The notes under the pieces: model-generated
Told to the model about the DNA's origin: nothing
Databases searched by the model: none
The model's input: the letters and a program-made list of their open reading frames with translations, nothing else
NCBI GenBank assembly: GCA_033065855.1
Contig: JAVXUO010001145.1
Location: 84,583-148,582, forward strand
DNA: 64,000 nt
Reading direction: 5' to 3'
DNA from: Escallonia rubra
Lineage: Eukaryota; Streptophyta; Magnoliopsida; Escalloniales; Escalloniaceae
Program-made: the position numbers and the translations under genes
Shown: positions 12,701 to 23,845 of the stretch, piece after piece
Layout of the letters: every line of letters begins with the position of its first letter
Position numbering within the stretch: position 1 is the first letter of the stretch

Positions 12701-15700
12701 TGCTGATACCTAAAAAAATAAAAAACTGCTTTGAAATCGGAAAAAATTTCACTCTTATATCTTTTCTTTTTTATTTTTGTTCAGATTAAGATCTATGCCT
12801 CCTAGAGGCGAAGTGCTACAAACACACTAGAGCCAAACAGTGAAGAGGCTACACATAGAAAATATAATTTCTTGCCATTTGTAGGAGGCTTGAATCGTTT
12901 AAACCAACACTAATCGACAAAAGGAAACCTAACAAAATAATTAAGCAGCTCTAACGAGTCTTTAGCAGATTTTATATTTTAGAAAATATTCCACTCAGCA
13001 TCACTAAGTTTACCCACGGTAGCGCCTTGAACGGCAAAGTTGTTTGTAACTAACTATCTTGCACCACATAGTTTACATACTAATGCACCTGGCAACCCAA
13101 GACCTATTTCCTGCAAAAGTTCCATCAGAACATTCATGTGGCAAATCTTATAAGAAATGTTAGGAATTTCAGAGTTTGCACACAGAAAACAATAAACTCT
13201 TGTATAAAACTGGGGAAGACTTCCCTCCCACCTCCTTCAACATCACATCCCACCTTCATAACCAGCAGAGCCATGAAACACCGTCGTCACTACCTTCACC
13301 ATCACTATTCCTCTCTCTAATACCTCTTTCTCAAACCGCAACAACACCCTACTGCACATCACTGCCGCAACACCACTATCAAACAACTTCAGCCAGCGTA
13401 AAACCCCATCAAACAACTTCGACAAGTGTAAAACCCCATCAAACACCTTAAATTACCCATGACCAATCACACACAGCCCAGAAGAGGAAACCCATAATCA
13501 TCAAAGCCGTAAAAGGTGATAAATAGTTTTCTTAGGGAATCTCTTGGTGCGAGTGGTGGATACACAGAACTAATTCTAGTTAGTATGCACCACATTGATC
13601 CACTGCTGAAGTTGAACCCAAACCAACAAAAAGATATTCAATTTCATGTTTGGTAGGTGTGGAAATATGGTAGTTGTGGTGGTGCATAGCATCCAATGGT
13701 TGTAGGGCTCGGCTAAATTTGATTGGCGGTGATAATGGTGTCATGAAGGTGGTGGCAGCAAGACGATGGGAGTGCAGGCAGCAGGTGGTGCACTTGGTTG
13801 GTGATAATAGGGAAAAAGAAGTTATTTTTCAATTATGCTTCTGTTTTATTGCTCCACCAACCACGTCATCACTCCGATTAGGTTTTTTACCGAAATTGGT
13901 CATGCAGGGTTAACTGCATAAATAAGTAAACTTTGAGTCGAAGGATACTTCTAAAAAAATACTTTATAGTGCTAGGAGCTACCGTGGGTAAACTTGATGG
14001 CACTAGGTGTAATTAACCCCAAGTCCTCTTATGCAACTTTGAATAAGGTCATTGCATTGATAATTTTCTTGTTGTTCGACTCAACCCCCTAATATTTTGT
14101 AATGAACAAGAAAATTCCTCCGATAAGTCGATTGTAAGACTTAAGGCAATCAGCTAATAACCTCCAATAACAATCACCAGGTAAAGAAGCACATGTATCA
14201 CAATCTTTCAGTTAATGTTTCGAGTACACATCTTTAACGATACTAATCAGCTAATCTTACTGAACAGAACATTAGACATGGTAAGCATTGTCTTCACGCT
14301 GAGAAAAAAGACATGGTGAACGAAGATACAAAGACCATATGACATACCGGTGAAAGTATCTGATTAAGAACATGACCAACCACCACATCCACGGGCTGGA
14401 TGTCAGCTACAGCAGCACCTGGTTCCCCGTGCTGAATAAAAATACGGTTAGTCAGATTAATCTTCAAAATGTATAATAAGAAACTAAGTACTTAGTAAAG
14501 GCACTGATCCAAACAATAATCAGCAACATCACTAAGTTAGTAGCCACAATAGCATTTTCCTTTTCTCAAAATATAGCTTGAATACTTGATTTATGCGCAT
14601 CAACATACTGTTGTATAAATGAACATTCTTGCATAATATGCTGGCACATCGAGGATGACATTGCTTATAAAGTTATCCTTACAATTCCAAGACCAAGCTC
14701 CATCTTTCCTGCACCCAAACGATCTGATGTCACCTGACCAGGCAGCGTGCAAACTGACAAAGCAACACCCATCGTCCCAACCATTTTGGACGCATGTTCT
14801 GCTTCTGCAGCAACCTCAGCAAGAGAAAGACCGGACGCAGCTGCAGCTCCAGCAACCTGTTGATTACAAAGCAAAAAAACATGGTTTAAAAAATTAAATA
14901 AGCACTCTTTTAGGCTATGTTACATGAACTCTTGGTTAACGACTATACAAGTCGGATACGTCCCCAAGTGTCGGATTCGTCCATTTTTCAAAACCCAAGA
15001 CACGGGGACACTGCAAAATATTCCTATCTGCTCTTGTTTTTTTACTTATTCCTTGCTTATACGGTGTTTTATTTTTGCATATCGTTTTAATTAAAAAACT
15101 GAGATCATCTTAAAGCAAAAACAAACTAAAAGAAACACTAAACTATAGTGTTCTTAGTGGCATATACTATGGAATGTGTCGGACACATATCCTATACCCA
15201 TGTTCAAGTGCCGAGTGTCCAACCAACGGGTCTTCACGCATTTTGAAGAGTCCATGTAATATGGCTTTTAGGATACTTGACCAACGAGTCAGGTAGTACA
15301 AGACATAGTTCCTGTTGAAAACCCTAATGATTTTCAATTGTTCTTTTAGTGAAAGCGATGAATTTTCACCTTCGGGTGCAGGTCGTCACACATTCTGAAG
15401 TGATACATTTCATTTGTTTCTTCATTCATCTTTATCAACACAACATCACCATTACCAAACTCCAAATGCACACTACTGCCGCTACAAGAGTGATTGCAAC
15501 CACTACCAAACCCACCATTGTCGTCATCACAACCAAATCCCACCAGTGCCGTCACCAACCACAAACCAACTGTCGCCGCCTTCATCAACCACCACAACCT
15601 CTATACAAGCCACAAGATAGCAATTCTCCACGAGATCGACACTAAAATCAAAACACAAATCAACACGCTTTACCCTCTTTTCTCATTTTTTTTCCCCTTT

Positions 15701-18700
15701 TACTTCTCAGATCTGGGAGTTCTTGCCTCCAATCGAACTCACCTCCCAATCATCGACGTGCTGTCTCTGGTGCTGCAATTCCAGTCGTTTTGCGCAGCTA
15801 ACCTGCTTCTGCTGTGGTGTTGGTTGGTGCATGTGGCAATCTATGGTTGGTGGAGCGGATGAATGGAATGAACATAGAAATTATGGTTCATGTGAACAAG
15901 AAGAAAAGGAAAAGATGGAAAAGTATAGAATAAATAATGAAATCAAAAACCAAATGTTTTGACCACGTATCCCTAAGATTTGGTGGGAATGCGAATAAAA
16001 ACTAGTCTTATAGTTTCCATTTTTCAGAAAGCTGAAACTGAAAACCTGAGTGTTGTACCTTTGTTAAGAGATAAGAGCCAAACAGAAATTAAAGGGTGCT
16101 TTTCCACTAATCTTACCCGATATCGTTTTACTTGTCACCAAACAATCATTCTGCAAAGATAAGTAGGAAACTTCCAGGCCGTTCAAGAGAATGAATGAGT
16201 TGCTCATTTTAAGTTTAGAGCTCTTAGAAAGCCCATACTAACCTGATTCTTTTGGCTGGTGTCTCCACGCACCTGTAATATCCAACCACAGCAGTACTCT
16301 CTTCGATAGTTGGTCCGATCATGTTAATAACAACACAATCCACAACCCTTCTGTTTCTTCCTTAGTTCTAAAACCCTGAACTTTAACTTTTCGGTACTAC
16401 ACCTGAATAGGACTCAGTGGTTGCATTTAAGAGGATTAGTCATGGTAGAGGACAGATAAAAGCTGGTAAACTATTGGGGAAGCAGAGTGATAATCATTTT
16501 GATGCCTCTGACGCAAAGAAAATGGTGAGGAACATCCTGGTGTCACAAACAACCATGTCACATACGGCAGTGAACCGTCATAATCAGTTGGAGATCAGCC
16601 CAGATCTTTCGAGAGCCGCACCAAGTAATGAGCCCAATATCTCCTCCTCGCCTTACAAATCATGTAAGAACTTGTTAGCTTCGCTGACCTCTATAAAGTC
16701 ATCCAGGGAGGATTTACTTGCTTTGCTGACAAAGCCCTTGGCTCATAAGATCGATGAGTCTGGCTCAGACATTAAAAGCCTCCCCCAAATTTTGTACCTA
16801 CAAGGATGTAAGCCAGTCAGATCTGCCAAGGTTAATTCTATCCAACCTTTGACAGATCTCCTCTCTGCTTCATCTTCTCAAATGACTACCTCTACCTCAG
16901 TCGTGGGCATGCCACTTCTTCTCAGTTCCCAGTGCTTACTTGGAACTAATCAGGTTTCGGGGATTGTCCTAGAACAACCGCTTTACCCCAAATGAGAACC
17001 CTCAGCTGGAACTGTAGAGGACTGGGTCAACCCCGTACAGTTCTCACAGGAAAACATCTGATCCGTAAGTTTCAGCCTGAAATTATTTTTCTTCAAGAAA
17101 CTAGAATGGATATGAGTAAAGTAGCGACTCACTTTAGGAAGGCAGGTTATGATCAGTATTTTGGCAACAATCCCATCGGTCTCAAAGGAGACTTTGGGTA
17201 GGATGGAAATCCCCCCTCTCAGGATCTCTTCTCTCACAATCATGTCATCTTCTCTTAATTTCATTCACATTAAATACTGAGAGCTGGACCTCGGGTTTCA
17301 TGTATGGACACCCAGTGGTTGAGCATCACCAAGCGACGTGGGAGAATATTGGCCTTTCATTAAGACCGGTCTCGGACCGCTTAATCCTGATAGGTGACTT
17401 TAACCAAGTATTGGCCTCTGAGGAGAAAACAGGAAATCATCGCTTCATATTTCCAGGACATCCCCACCTTTCGAATCTCATCTAGACCCTTGGATTGATA
17501 GATGTAGCTAGGAAGGGACCTACCTTCACTTGGACAAACGGGCGTTCAGATCAAGACTGTACCTATGAAAAAATAGACCGTTGTCTCTCTAATATTCCAT
17601 GGATTTTGATTCATCCTTCAGCATTTGTTCTCAATCTAGGCATACAAGGTTCGAACCACGCACCTCTTCTTCTGGATTCTCAACCAATTAGTAGAGGCAA
17701 ACAACGTCCCAAACGCTTTGAGGTTATCTGGCTCCACCACAACGAAGGGATTGATCTCATTCGATCCCTATGGAATACAGAGGTCACTGAATCCCCTTTG
17801 TTCTGTGGTATGAGATTCCACGAAATTATTCTTCATCATCTCTCAAACTGGAGTTGATCTTATTTTCTCAATTTGGACTCCCAAATCCCCGCTTTGTTTG
17901 ATGAGTTCCTTTTCGATGCTGAAGTAGCTGTTAGTTTTTGCATTGTGGCTGCTGTGGCGTGCTGGGTAGAAGGAGACAAAGTATTGATGAGGAGTAAGGC
18001 AAGCTTGATAGAACCTTTGGCTAGAAGATGGTCTGGTCGTGGTTGGTTGTGCTTTGGTAGAGGCAGTAAGTAGACATGAGAACTATTACCGTGACATGAT
18101 TAACCTGATACTTTAAGCAAGTAATAAGCTTAACTAATTAATGTCTTCTCAGTTTGGGTTGGGTTATAGATGATATGGGCTCCTACCCACGCTCATCCTT
18201 CTCATTGGACCCTTGTTTTGTACCTTTTTATATTTTCGAGGATGATGCTTTCTTTCTGTAAGTTCTCTTGGACACCAGTAGACATTTTCTGTGCTGAGCT
18301 TTGTAATCAGGCACTCCCTTGACCTGGTTACCAATGCTGTCTTTAGCTATGAAAGGGAATAAATATAGGATTATATACCATTCTGACCATCAGGACTACA
18401 CGTATATCTCACTTGCCACTTAATCTATATCTTGTACATAAGTTCAAAAGAAATTTGTGTTGTTTGCAATTCCCAAAACATTTGGGTTTATACATGAGAA
18501 CAGCCTCTTTTTTTGTGTTAGCAAGTCTTCTAAATATATACTACACCAGTGTTGCTTGAGCATTCATTCACCAATAGGGTTCAACAAGTCAGTTAAAGTT
18601 AAGTACCGGGTTCAAACAGTCACTGTTTAAAAGCTAGGTCGGAAAGACAAGTCAAAGTGTAACAGCTATATAAAAAGTACTAATGTTAGGGTTGCATCTG

Positions 18701-21412
18701 CAGTATTCATGTCATAAGAGATTAAAAGAAATTTCAAAAAATAAGGCCACAATGTGAAAAAGATAAACCAGCATTGTGCAAAAAGTAAGCAACACTAGGG
18801 AAATTTATCAGAAATCGAATGAAAAATGATTTAACCTTATGAACCAAAATAGTTCCAGCCAAGCCTCTTCTTCCTGCAATGCCACGAGGTGGTGGTAAAG
18901 CACAATCATCTCCAACAATTACCATCTGAAAGGCAGTAAGAATAATGAGATACTGTCCTATATAGGTATGCAACGCAGGGTATGAATGTCGGGGTCATTC
19001 TCTAATAGCTTAAGAGTTACGATATGGTGATAACGTGGGGTATTAGACATGTGGTTCCTTAAGGGTCTGGGGTCTACGCTTTCCGCTTGTTTATGGTCCC
19101 TTTCTTATCTGAGCAAGAGCACTGTATTTGTTTGTGCAGTTGGTGGTGGTGCACAATGATTTGCTTCTCAGTAATTTGTTTCCGCGCATACAATTGGGAG
19201 CTTGCACATGATTAGAGTTAAGCATGATATACACCTTCTCTAATAGCTTAAGTTTTTTTTTGCTAAAATAGTGATTTAATGAGGTACATATGTACAACAG
19301 TAGTTTGACATCAAATTATATATGCTGATACAGTTTACTCAAAAAGCATCAAATGATTAAGATTAAAAGTGTATGTAGGTGTGTACCTCTACTTGGTAAC
19401 CTTCAGATTTTGCTTGCTCAGCAGCCAAACCAAAATTGAGCCGATCCCCAGTATAATTCTGAATATGCAAAATTAGAGTATTATAAATATGAACACTCGT
19501 AAATTTATTCTTCCGCTCCAAGTACATCCATTACCCCTACAAATGCTCAATCCAAAATGAAAATGCTTATGTAATGGATCTTTAACAAATTGAAAATACT
19601 TCATTTTTATTTCAATCTTACTTTAGCTTTTACTTTTAATCTTACTGATAAAAAACTGTAAGCATTCTTCCTCTTCTTCTGAGGATATGTAATTCTGTAA
19701 GCATTCTTCCTCTCTTCTCTGGATATGTAGTTTTAATGAATACACTGACAACACCACAATCTAACAAATTGATTTTGTTCAGTGATCTAACAGTAATTTG
19801 TCTATAAGTTGCAGTACCTTGACAATTAAGAGGCATCCCATAGGACCAGTCACAGCTCGTATGCCCTAAAATCGATAAAGTTAGGAAAATTTGAAAGAGG
19901 AACCAGTTGGTGATAAGAAGGCTCTTTTCTATTTTCAGATTTAGTAGCGAGAAGCCATACGGCAAGAACCGAATCAACAGGTGGAGAGGCAAAAATATCT
20001 CCACAGATAGCTGCTGTTAGCATCCCTTCTCCTACGAAACCAGCATGAGCAGGCTCATGGCCACTTCCACCTCCTGTATCATGAAACCCACCAATAATTC
20101 AAAAAATAAACTATGTTCTCACTAGATGACAATGACATGAAATTGCCATAACCATTTTGGCTTTGGGGGCAGGGCATTGATTTTTGTGCGTATCACTTAG
20201 TTTGCTAATGGTTCATATCTATTGACCATATCACTTAACAAAATCAATGACCGGAAAATCGAAGCTGTTTCCGGTATGAACCATACTGTTGTCATGTGAA
20301 TAAAATGAAAAAGAAAATGTAGAAAAGCCCTTTGTGCAACTAAATGAAAAGGACAGTTTTGAAAATACATATACTACAACCATCACTATAATAGCTCACT
20401 TCTCCACTCAAATGCATGTAAAACATCGAATTTAGAAAGAGAGTAAAGTTGCCGGTGAATCTTGTGAGCACAAAAGATTCAGAAGAATTACAACAAGGCT
20501 TCAGGAAAACTATAAGGGGCTCAGACCTGAAATGACTGCAACTTTGTCATATTTGGTTCTCGAAACGTCAGCCCGTAATACAACCTTAACCTAGAGTTTG
20601 ACATGCAAAAAAAGTTGTCAAGAGAGAACAGAAGGAAGTATCTTCACTCAATAAGTAAGCTTGCACTTTCTGGGCTCAATCACCTCTGGAAAACCATCCA
20701 AGTACTGCAATCCTGGATACGTTTCCACAAGACCCTCGATGAACTCGGTAACTACATCTGTGACCATAACACCAAAACCAAGAAAAAGACTCAGCTCTTT
20801 ATAACAAGGGCGAGGCTACATGTTACAAACGAGGGAGAATTCCCCCCATATTCTGTTGCAAAAAATGAATAAACTAGGTTTTGAAAACGCATATCTGAGT
20901 GAACATTATTAGGGTCAGTCTTCCAAACCTAAATCAAGACTAGTCCCAAATTTTCTCAACTACAATATCCATCTCAAAATTTGAGTCCTTTAACATTATA
21001 CTTGCATTAGCATAATACACACTACATAATAAGTGAAGAAAGATATAGCAATATAAGTGATCATGTGAGAGTATCCGCCGTAAACATTAACTGAAAGCCG
21101 TATTTGGAAACAGAGAGACTAAAATTCGCAACGTCAGAGCTTAATTATTTCCACTAATAATGGATCAAACTCATTGAAGCCATCAGATAACTTTGAATCA
21201 ACTTCTTTTTTCGTCACAGCAGTATAACCACATTTCCCAAAATCTACCCCCTTATCTCATTTCTCACTAACAAAATCGCAATTTTATGGCTAATACACTT
21301 CAAGAAAAATAAACATATAAAAAGACGTCCAGCAGAAGCCGAAGGTAACAATCAATTTTGCTGAGAATTTACCGTTAGGATCGTTGATGAGCTTCTTGCC
21401 ATGGAAAGCCAT
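733..21412 (-). CDS. DHBK: Dihydroxyacetone / 3,4-dihydroxy-2-butanone kinase, exons 1-13 (5' part of gene)
   Basis: This gene encodes a cytosolic-type ATP-dependent kinase of small keto-sugars such as dihydroxyacetone. The exons, each with GT-AG borders and matching phase, are 21373-21412, 20684-20757, 20527-20590, 19961-20073, 19818-19865, 19387-19458, 18836-18925, 14683-14856, 14348-14431, 5149-5204, 1154-1284, 993-1085 and 733-797. They total 1104 nt, or 368 codons, and cover the DhaK domain plus the start of the linker. The family's three substrate-site residues are visible: His in GSGHEP (exon 4), Asp in NYTGD (exon 6) and the substrate-binding His in GIHGEPG (exon 8/9 junction). The start [13 protein letters not shown] matches what I know of plant family members. 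The DhaL half is off the window. The gene is stretched by a 9.1 kb intron 9, a 3.9 kb intron 10 and a 4.0 kb intron 7, all filled with repeats. Confidence 0.93.
993..1085 (-). CDS. DHBK: DHBK exon 12
   Basis: Ninety-three nt encode [20 protein letters not shown] and [11 protein letters not shown] plus one base. It forms the end of the DhaK domain. Confidence 0.92.
1154..1284 (-). CDS. DHBK: DHBK exon 11
   Basis: This 131-nt exon encodes [20 protein letters not shown] then a [13 protein letters not shown] end, the C-terminal part of the DhaK domain. Phases at both ends match exons 10 and 12. Confidence 0.94.
1378..3240. mobile_element. Non-autonomous element with about 200-bp inverted ends, in DHBK intron 10
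   Basis: The first ~210 bases, starting near taaatttataattctgatcc, match the reverse complement of the last ~210 bases ending near ataattcaccctac. Shared blocks include TTTGCCTCTCATTT, ATCAATTGTT, TTGGCCACTTGT and GCCACATCAT. The arms are diverged and gapped. Long inverted ends suggest a Mutator-like or foldback element, but no transposase is present and I could not fix the target duplication. The core (about 1690-2330) is rich in CCACC/CCACCG on the plus strand and GGTGG near 2300, and makes meaningless Pro/His/Thr open frames. Confidence 0.7.
2546..2576. repeat. Perfect 14-bp-arm hairpin
   Basis: Arms CCCCTGCTGTAACC and GGTTACAGCAGGGG are separated by three bases (CAT). A weaker second inverted pair (caggggatc / gatccctg) follows immediately. 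It lies inside the long-TIR element and may be part of its internal structure. Confidence 0.8.
4001..4160. repeat. Tandem duplication, two 80-bp units
   Basis: Units 4001-4080 and 4081-4160 both run from tgtagatatcttgggtc to gagataaaagccga. They have the same length and differ at only a few bases in the middle. It lies in DHBK intron 10. Confidence 0.9.
5149..5204 (-). CDS. DHBK: DHBK exon 10
   Basis: Fifty-six nt encode [18 protein letters not shown] plus two bases of a Gly codon, completed by the first base of exon 11. It lies between a 9.1 kb and a 3.9 kb intron. Confidence 0.9.
5890..5977. repeat. Tandem duplication, two 44-bp units
   Basis: Both units share ttttagc followed by an AT-rich block and tatatttgcttctcaatat. 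It lies in DHBK intron 9. Confidence 0.8.
7644..7900. repeat. Duplicated segment, period about 150 bp
   Basis: Two copies share tgtatca, the core ccagttgtaaaca or cggttgtaaaca, ttcttctttatttttt and gggttgaggg. The second copy is diverged. It lies in DHBK intron 9. Confidence 0.65.
8888..10363. mobile_element. hAT-like non-autonomous element with a GGT/GGC-repeat core
   Basis: The left end gtctgtttggaaccaatt and the reverse complement of the right end (ggttccaaaaacac) form imperfect inverted ends. Inside both ends lie further matching AT-rich blocks built from gaattcaaat and aaatccaatt. This GTTTGGAACCA type of end is common in plant hAT-derived MITEs, by general knowledge. The boundaries are approximate and no target duplication was found. 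It sits in DHBK intron 9 and carries no transposase. Confidence 0.6.
9114..10130. repeat. About 1 kb GGT/GGC trinucleotide tract
   Basis: Roughly one kilobase of degenerate GGT, GGC, AGT and GAT triplets, G-rich on the plus strand. An early part contains a tandem direct repeat (gtggtagtgatgggggtggtcaagtgatgg twice, 9166-9240). Long open frames on both strands encode only Val/Ala/Gly or Thr/Pro/His runs, a by-product of triplet periodicity. It is the core of the surrounding element. Confidence 0.9.
10364..11650. other. Intron sequence with no recognised feature
   Basis: This part of DHBK intron 9 includes a more GC-rich patch (about 10660-11420) with short open frames on the minus strand. It could be an old retroelement remnant, but I could not identify any domain. 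Confidence 0.4.
11660..12570. repeat. Diverged tandem duplication, period about 490 bp
   Basis: The segment starting cttcttatccacattttgac near 11663 recurs as cttcttattgacctcttgac near 12148. Shared blocks follow in order: ctagacttttaggctc, a central tcaactagaaa, gggtaatag, cgac/gactcg and gaactagctgga / gaactcgctgga. It lies in DHBK intron 9. Confidence 0.7.
13006..13995. mobile_element. Non-autonomous element with perfect 18-bp inverted ends
   Basis: AAGTTTACCCACGGTAGC at 13006-13023 is matched perfectly by its reverse complement at 13978-13995, and the similarity continues less perfectly outwards. The interior holds CCACC/CATCACC stretches (about 13220-13370), a short direct repeat of caaacaactt...gtaaaaccccat (13379-13445) and a GGTGG stretch (13660-13790). 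There is no transposase. Flanking 9-mers agree only in their last four bases (cact), so the target duplication is unproved. It lies in DHBK intron 9. Confidence 0.7.
14348..14431 (-). CDS. DHBK: DHBK exon 9 (substrate-binding His)
   Basis: Eighty-four nt encode [20 protein letters not shown] and VLNQILSP. In bacterial DhaK the first His binds dihydroxyacetone covalently as a hemiaminal, and it is present here. The donor GTATGT opens a 9.1 kb intron. Confidence 0.95.
14683..14856 (-). CDS. DHBK: DHBK exon 8
   Basis: This 174-nt exon (58 codons) encodes [20 protein letters not shown], then a [16 protein letters not shown] stretch and a GKMELGLGI end. It is the most conserved part of the DhaK fold, leading straight to the substrate-binding His in exon 9. 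Confidence 0.95.
16417..17861 (+). pseudogene. L1-like LINE fragment: ORF1 tail and ORF2 endonuclease
   Basis: The frame 16417-16995 looks like the low-complexity C-terminal tail of a plant L1 ORF1. From 16992 the next frame opens with [17 protein letters not shown], the start of an ORF2 with an AP-type endonuclease. The catalytic-type motifs WNCRG, LQETR, GDFN, TFTWTN and SNHAPLL (usually SDH) are visible. The frame is broken near 17200 and by TAG at 17483-17485. Similarity stops near 17861, so reverse transcriptase and RNase H are missing. It sits in DHBK intron 7, antisense to the host gene. Confidence 0.85.
17862..18835. other. Remainder of DHBK intron 7, no recognised feature
   Basis: No retroelement domain is visible here. 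A stretch near 18170-18370 (gttttgtacctttttat and following) resembles the 3' UTR style of plant LINEs. It could be the far end of the broken LINE after an internal deletion, but I cannot show this. Confidence 0.35.
18836..18925 (-). CDS. DHBK: DHBK exon 7
   Basis: Ninety nt, 30 codons, encode [20 protein letters not shown] followed by [10 protein letters not shown]. The donor GTTAAA opens a 4 kb intron that contains a broken LINE. Confidence 0.93.
19387..19458 (-). CDS. DHBK: DHBK exon 6 (NYTGD motif)
   Basis: Seventy-two nt encode [20 protein letters not shown] and YQVE. The Asp of NYTGD is the conserved substrate-site acid of the family. Confidence 0.93.
19818..19865 (-). CDS. DHBK: DHBK exon 5
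   Basis: Forty-eight nt encode [16 protein letters not shown], exactly 16 codons, with both borders on codon boundaries. The donor is GTACTG. Confidence 0.92.
19961..20073 (-). CDS. DHBK: DHBK exon 4 (GGGSGHEP loop)
   Basis: This 113-nt exon encodes [20 protein letters not shown] and then [15 protein letters not shown]. The His of GSGHEP is one of the substrate-pocket residues of DhaK enzymes. The donor is GTATGG. Confidence 0.94.
20527..20590 (-). CDS. DHBK: DHBK exon 3
   Basis: Sixty-four nt encode [10 protein letters not shown] through KVAVISG. This is the strand leading into the glycine-rich GGGSGHEP loop that begins exon 4. The exon ends with one base of the Gly codon, which exon 4 completes. 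Confidence 0.92.
20684..20757 (-). CDS. DHBK: DHBK exon 2
   Basis: Seventy-four nt encode [15 protein letters not shown] and onward to LDGFPE. The acceptor ACAG lies just above 20757 and the donor GTGATT below 20684. Exons 1 and 2 together end on a codon boundary. Confidence 0.92.
21373..21412 (-). CDS. DHBK: DHBK exon 1 (start codon)
   Basis: Forty nt encode [13 protein letters not shown] plus the first base of the next codon. The ATG at 21412 is the start. The donor GTAAAT follows at 21372. A GA/CT microsatellite at about 21456-21474 lies in the likely 5' UTR or proximal promoter. Confidence 0.9.
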
Positions 21413-22879
21413 GCGCAGATGGTGAGAAGTTATAAACCAAAAACCTGGATTTAGAGAGAGAGAGAGAGAGAGAGACTCTATTCTAAGAGACCGGATGAAC
21501 TGCAATACAAATTGTCAGTAGTCTTATTGAGCACCGGCAAAGCCTTTTTGGCATTTCCACTCTTATACGTGTTTGTGTTTTACGTTAACAATTTATTTAT
21601 TGGTTCCAAAAAGTTTCATCATATTTCTTTTTCAAACATTTTTTTTTAAAAAAAAAACCTGTAGTTTTTTCATATTTATTCTTTTATTTTTTTTATTATT
21701 ACAAGTTTTTCTTCACATTTAATCCTTCAAAAACTTATTTTTTCTCTCTCTCTTGACTCAACATCTTTTCTCCCGAAAGCTCATAACATATGACTCGTAT
21801 TATCATAAATAAACGTGCAAGTCAAACTTGATCGTTGTTGCACACTGTTTTGACTTCATTAAGTGGTGGGTTCTTATATTCACAACATTTAACGGCGATT
21901 TGGTTAATATTTGCATTTTTATCATATAAGTTTTCTTTTACCCTTTTTTCTTTGATGTCACAAGTATCATTTTACGCATTTCGCAGTTCTTAATTTTTCT
22001 TACTTCTTTTTTCAAAATATTTGCAAATTTTTGGTGTTTTGACGTGCGCATCGCGTGTGCCTCAGAAGCTAGTTTTATTAAAGAGTATTCAAAGTCAAAC
22101 TACTGATAAATAATAAAGCTATTGACCTACTTTTACATGCTCGCATTCCTAATTTATCTCCTCGTTTTGTTACAACAACAAATGAACTTAGAAAAAAATG
22201 AATATTATGAAAGTAAAATTTGCACACCCTACCTCTAATCTATTTAATTTTTAGCATTATACAATTTTGTGTGTGTATGTTTTTTTGTTTTGCTCACGCA
22301 TTGCGAATAGTATAGTCTTATGTACCATAAATAATGTCAAGCGCGTATGGAGATAGTTTTGGTAGAACATAGTTATTGTGAGTTACACATCACTTTGGGA
22401 AAAAAAATGTTGAAGTCAAAAAGTTATGTACTAAATAGTTACTATGGACGCCATGTTTGGTTTTCCTTCAAATTACATATAAGTAACATCTTATGTTTGA
22501 TTTTAGTATCCATTGCACATTTGATACCTTTCATTTGCTCGAGCGTCTTAATTCCTTTCTTTTTGGCTTTTGGGCACATATCGTGTGTGCCACGATGACT
22601 ATAATTATGTACAATTAGTCAAATATTAGACATGTACCTCTTTTAATCAAAGACATGTTATTTCGGTATTTACCTTTCCTCTTTCTCTCTATCTTCTCTC
22701 TTTTGTTAACCTTCATTAATACTCTAAAATCATTTATCTAAACCCAAATTGAGAACCGTGATCCTTTAATTTCACCAAGCAACCACCTATTCATACCTTT
22801 TTCTTTTTCAAAATCAAAGTCAATCTCGTGATAAGAAAGAATGAAGGTTTCTAGCTAACTCATGGATTTATAAAGGATC
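21413..22879. other. Upstream region of DHBK, no gene
   Basis: AT-rich sequence upstream of the kinase start codon. A (GA)n microsatellite lies at about 21456-21474. Motifs of the type gtgcgcatcgcgtgtgcc (near 22045) and cacatatcgtgtgtgcc (near 22574) suggest decayed ends of repeats. No promoter element could be placed with confidence. Confidence 0.4.
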
Positions 22880-23845
22880 AATTATACCATGTTCTTAACA
22901 TTATGGTGAACTTATGGACAACGACATAAAGTTGGAATGTCGAACATTATGTGACCAAAAACATAATATTTGTATTAGTCATGTCCATCTGTCATTGACC
23001 CGTTAAAAATTTATACTTATTTACTAAATTTATGTAATTGTATTATAAAAATGATAATACAACCCTTATACGAAATATAAAGTTAAAACGTCAAATTATG
23101 GGAAAGAAAACCTAATTTTCAAATTAGGGTTTAGGGTTTGTCTTTCGGCTTTCCTTGTTTTAACTCTTGACAGCGCCCACCACCATTGTCTTCGGGGCAT
23201 CACCACCCTCTTCGGAGCACCACTAACAAATGGATCTTGCACCACCTTCAGTAACCACCGTGACATTATCTATCATCGTCGCCCAGCCCCTTCCATTTCC
23301 ATGGCCTTTGCGAACCACTGCACCGATAACCTCACGAATTCAGAGTAATTGACCAAACTGTAGAGGTTCAATTTCGCGATAACGATGACAGTGGCAGTGT
23401 CGTCTTTATCACCAAGAATGGTGTGGATATGTACTTTTGTTCAATGTGTAATGGGTGATTTTTTTTTCTTTTTGGTTGGGTTCTTTAAGAGATCTGGACG
23501 TGATGTTGGGTGGAGGTGTCATGGTGGACATTGATGAGTGATGTGGCATTGATACGGGAGAGTCGGCTTCATTGCATGGAGCTTTATCATCAATATGACT
23601 CCAACTTCAAGACCCAATCTCACAAAATTTCCACCTGAAATCAGTCAGGAGGGTGGAAGATGGCAATGCCAGGCGCGGTGATGGTGGCGGTGCGACATGA
23701 AAGAGAGGCCGTCAAGGGTAGTTCAAGACGAAACTTCCCAAGTTATGGGCAATAAAGTTAAAACATGTCACAAATATTTGTCTAAACTAATAAAGACGTG
23801 TGTAATGTTACCTTAATCTCTGAGACATTGGTGTAATTAACTCAT
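22880..23845. mobile_element. Candidate TIR element with CCACC core
   Basis: The left flank (from aattatacc near 22880, with ttatggacaacgac) resembles the reverse complement of the right flank (ending ggtgtaattaac, with acgtgtgtaatgtt). The interior has CACC-rich sequence (23170-23330) and GGTGG-rich sequence (23500-23690). A short telomere-like TTAGGGTTTAGGGTTT occurs at 23124-23139. The ends are diverged and no target duplication was seen. Confidence 0.45.

Noticed and set aside
16992-17861. Endonuclease frame considered as an expressed gene
   Set aside because: It has a frameshift, internal stops and no reverse transcriptase. It is a LINE remnant.
23124-23139. Telomere-like TTAGGGTTTAGGGTTT
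   Set aside because: It has only two repeats, too short for an interstitial telomere, and lies in a likely MITE.
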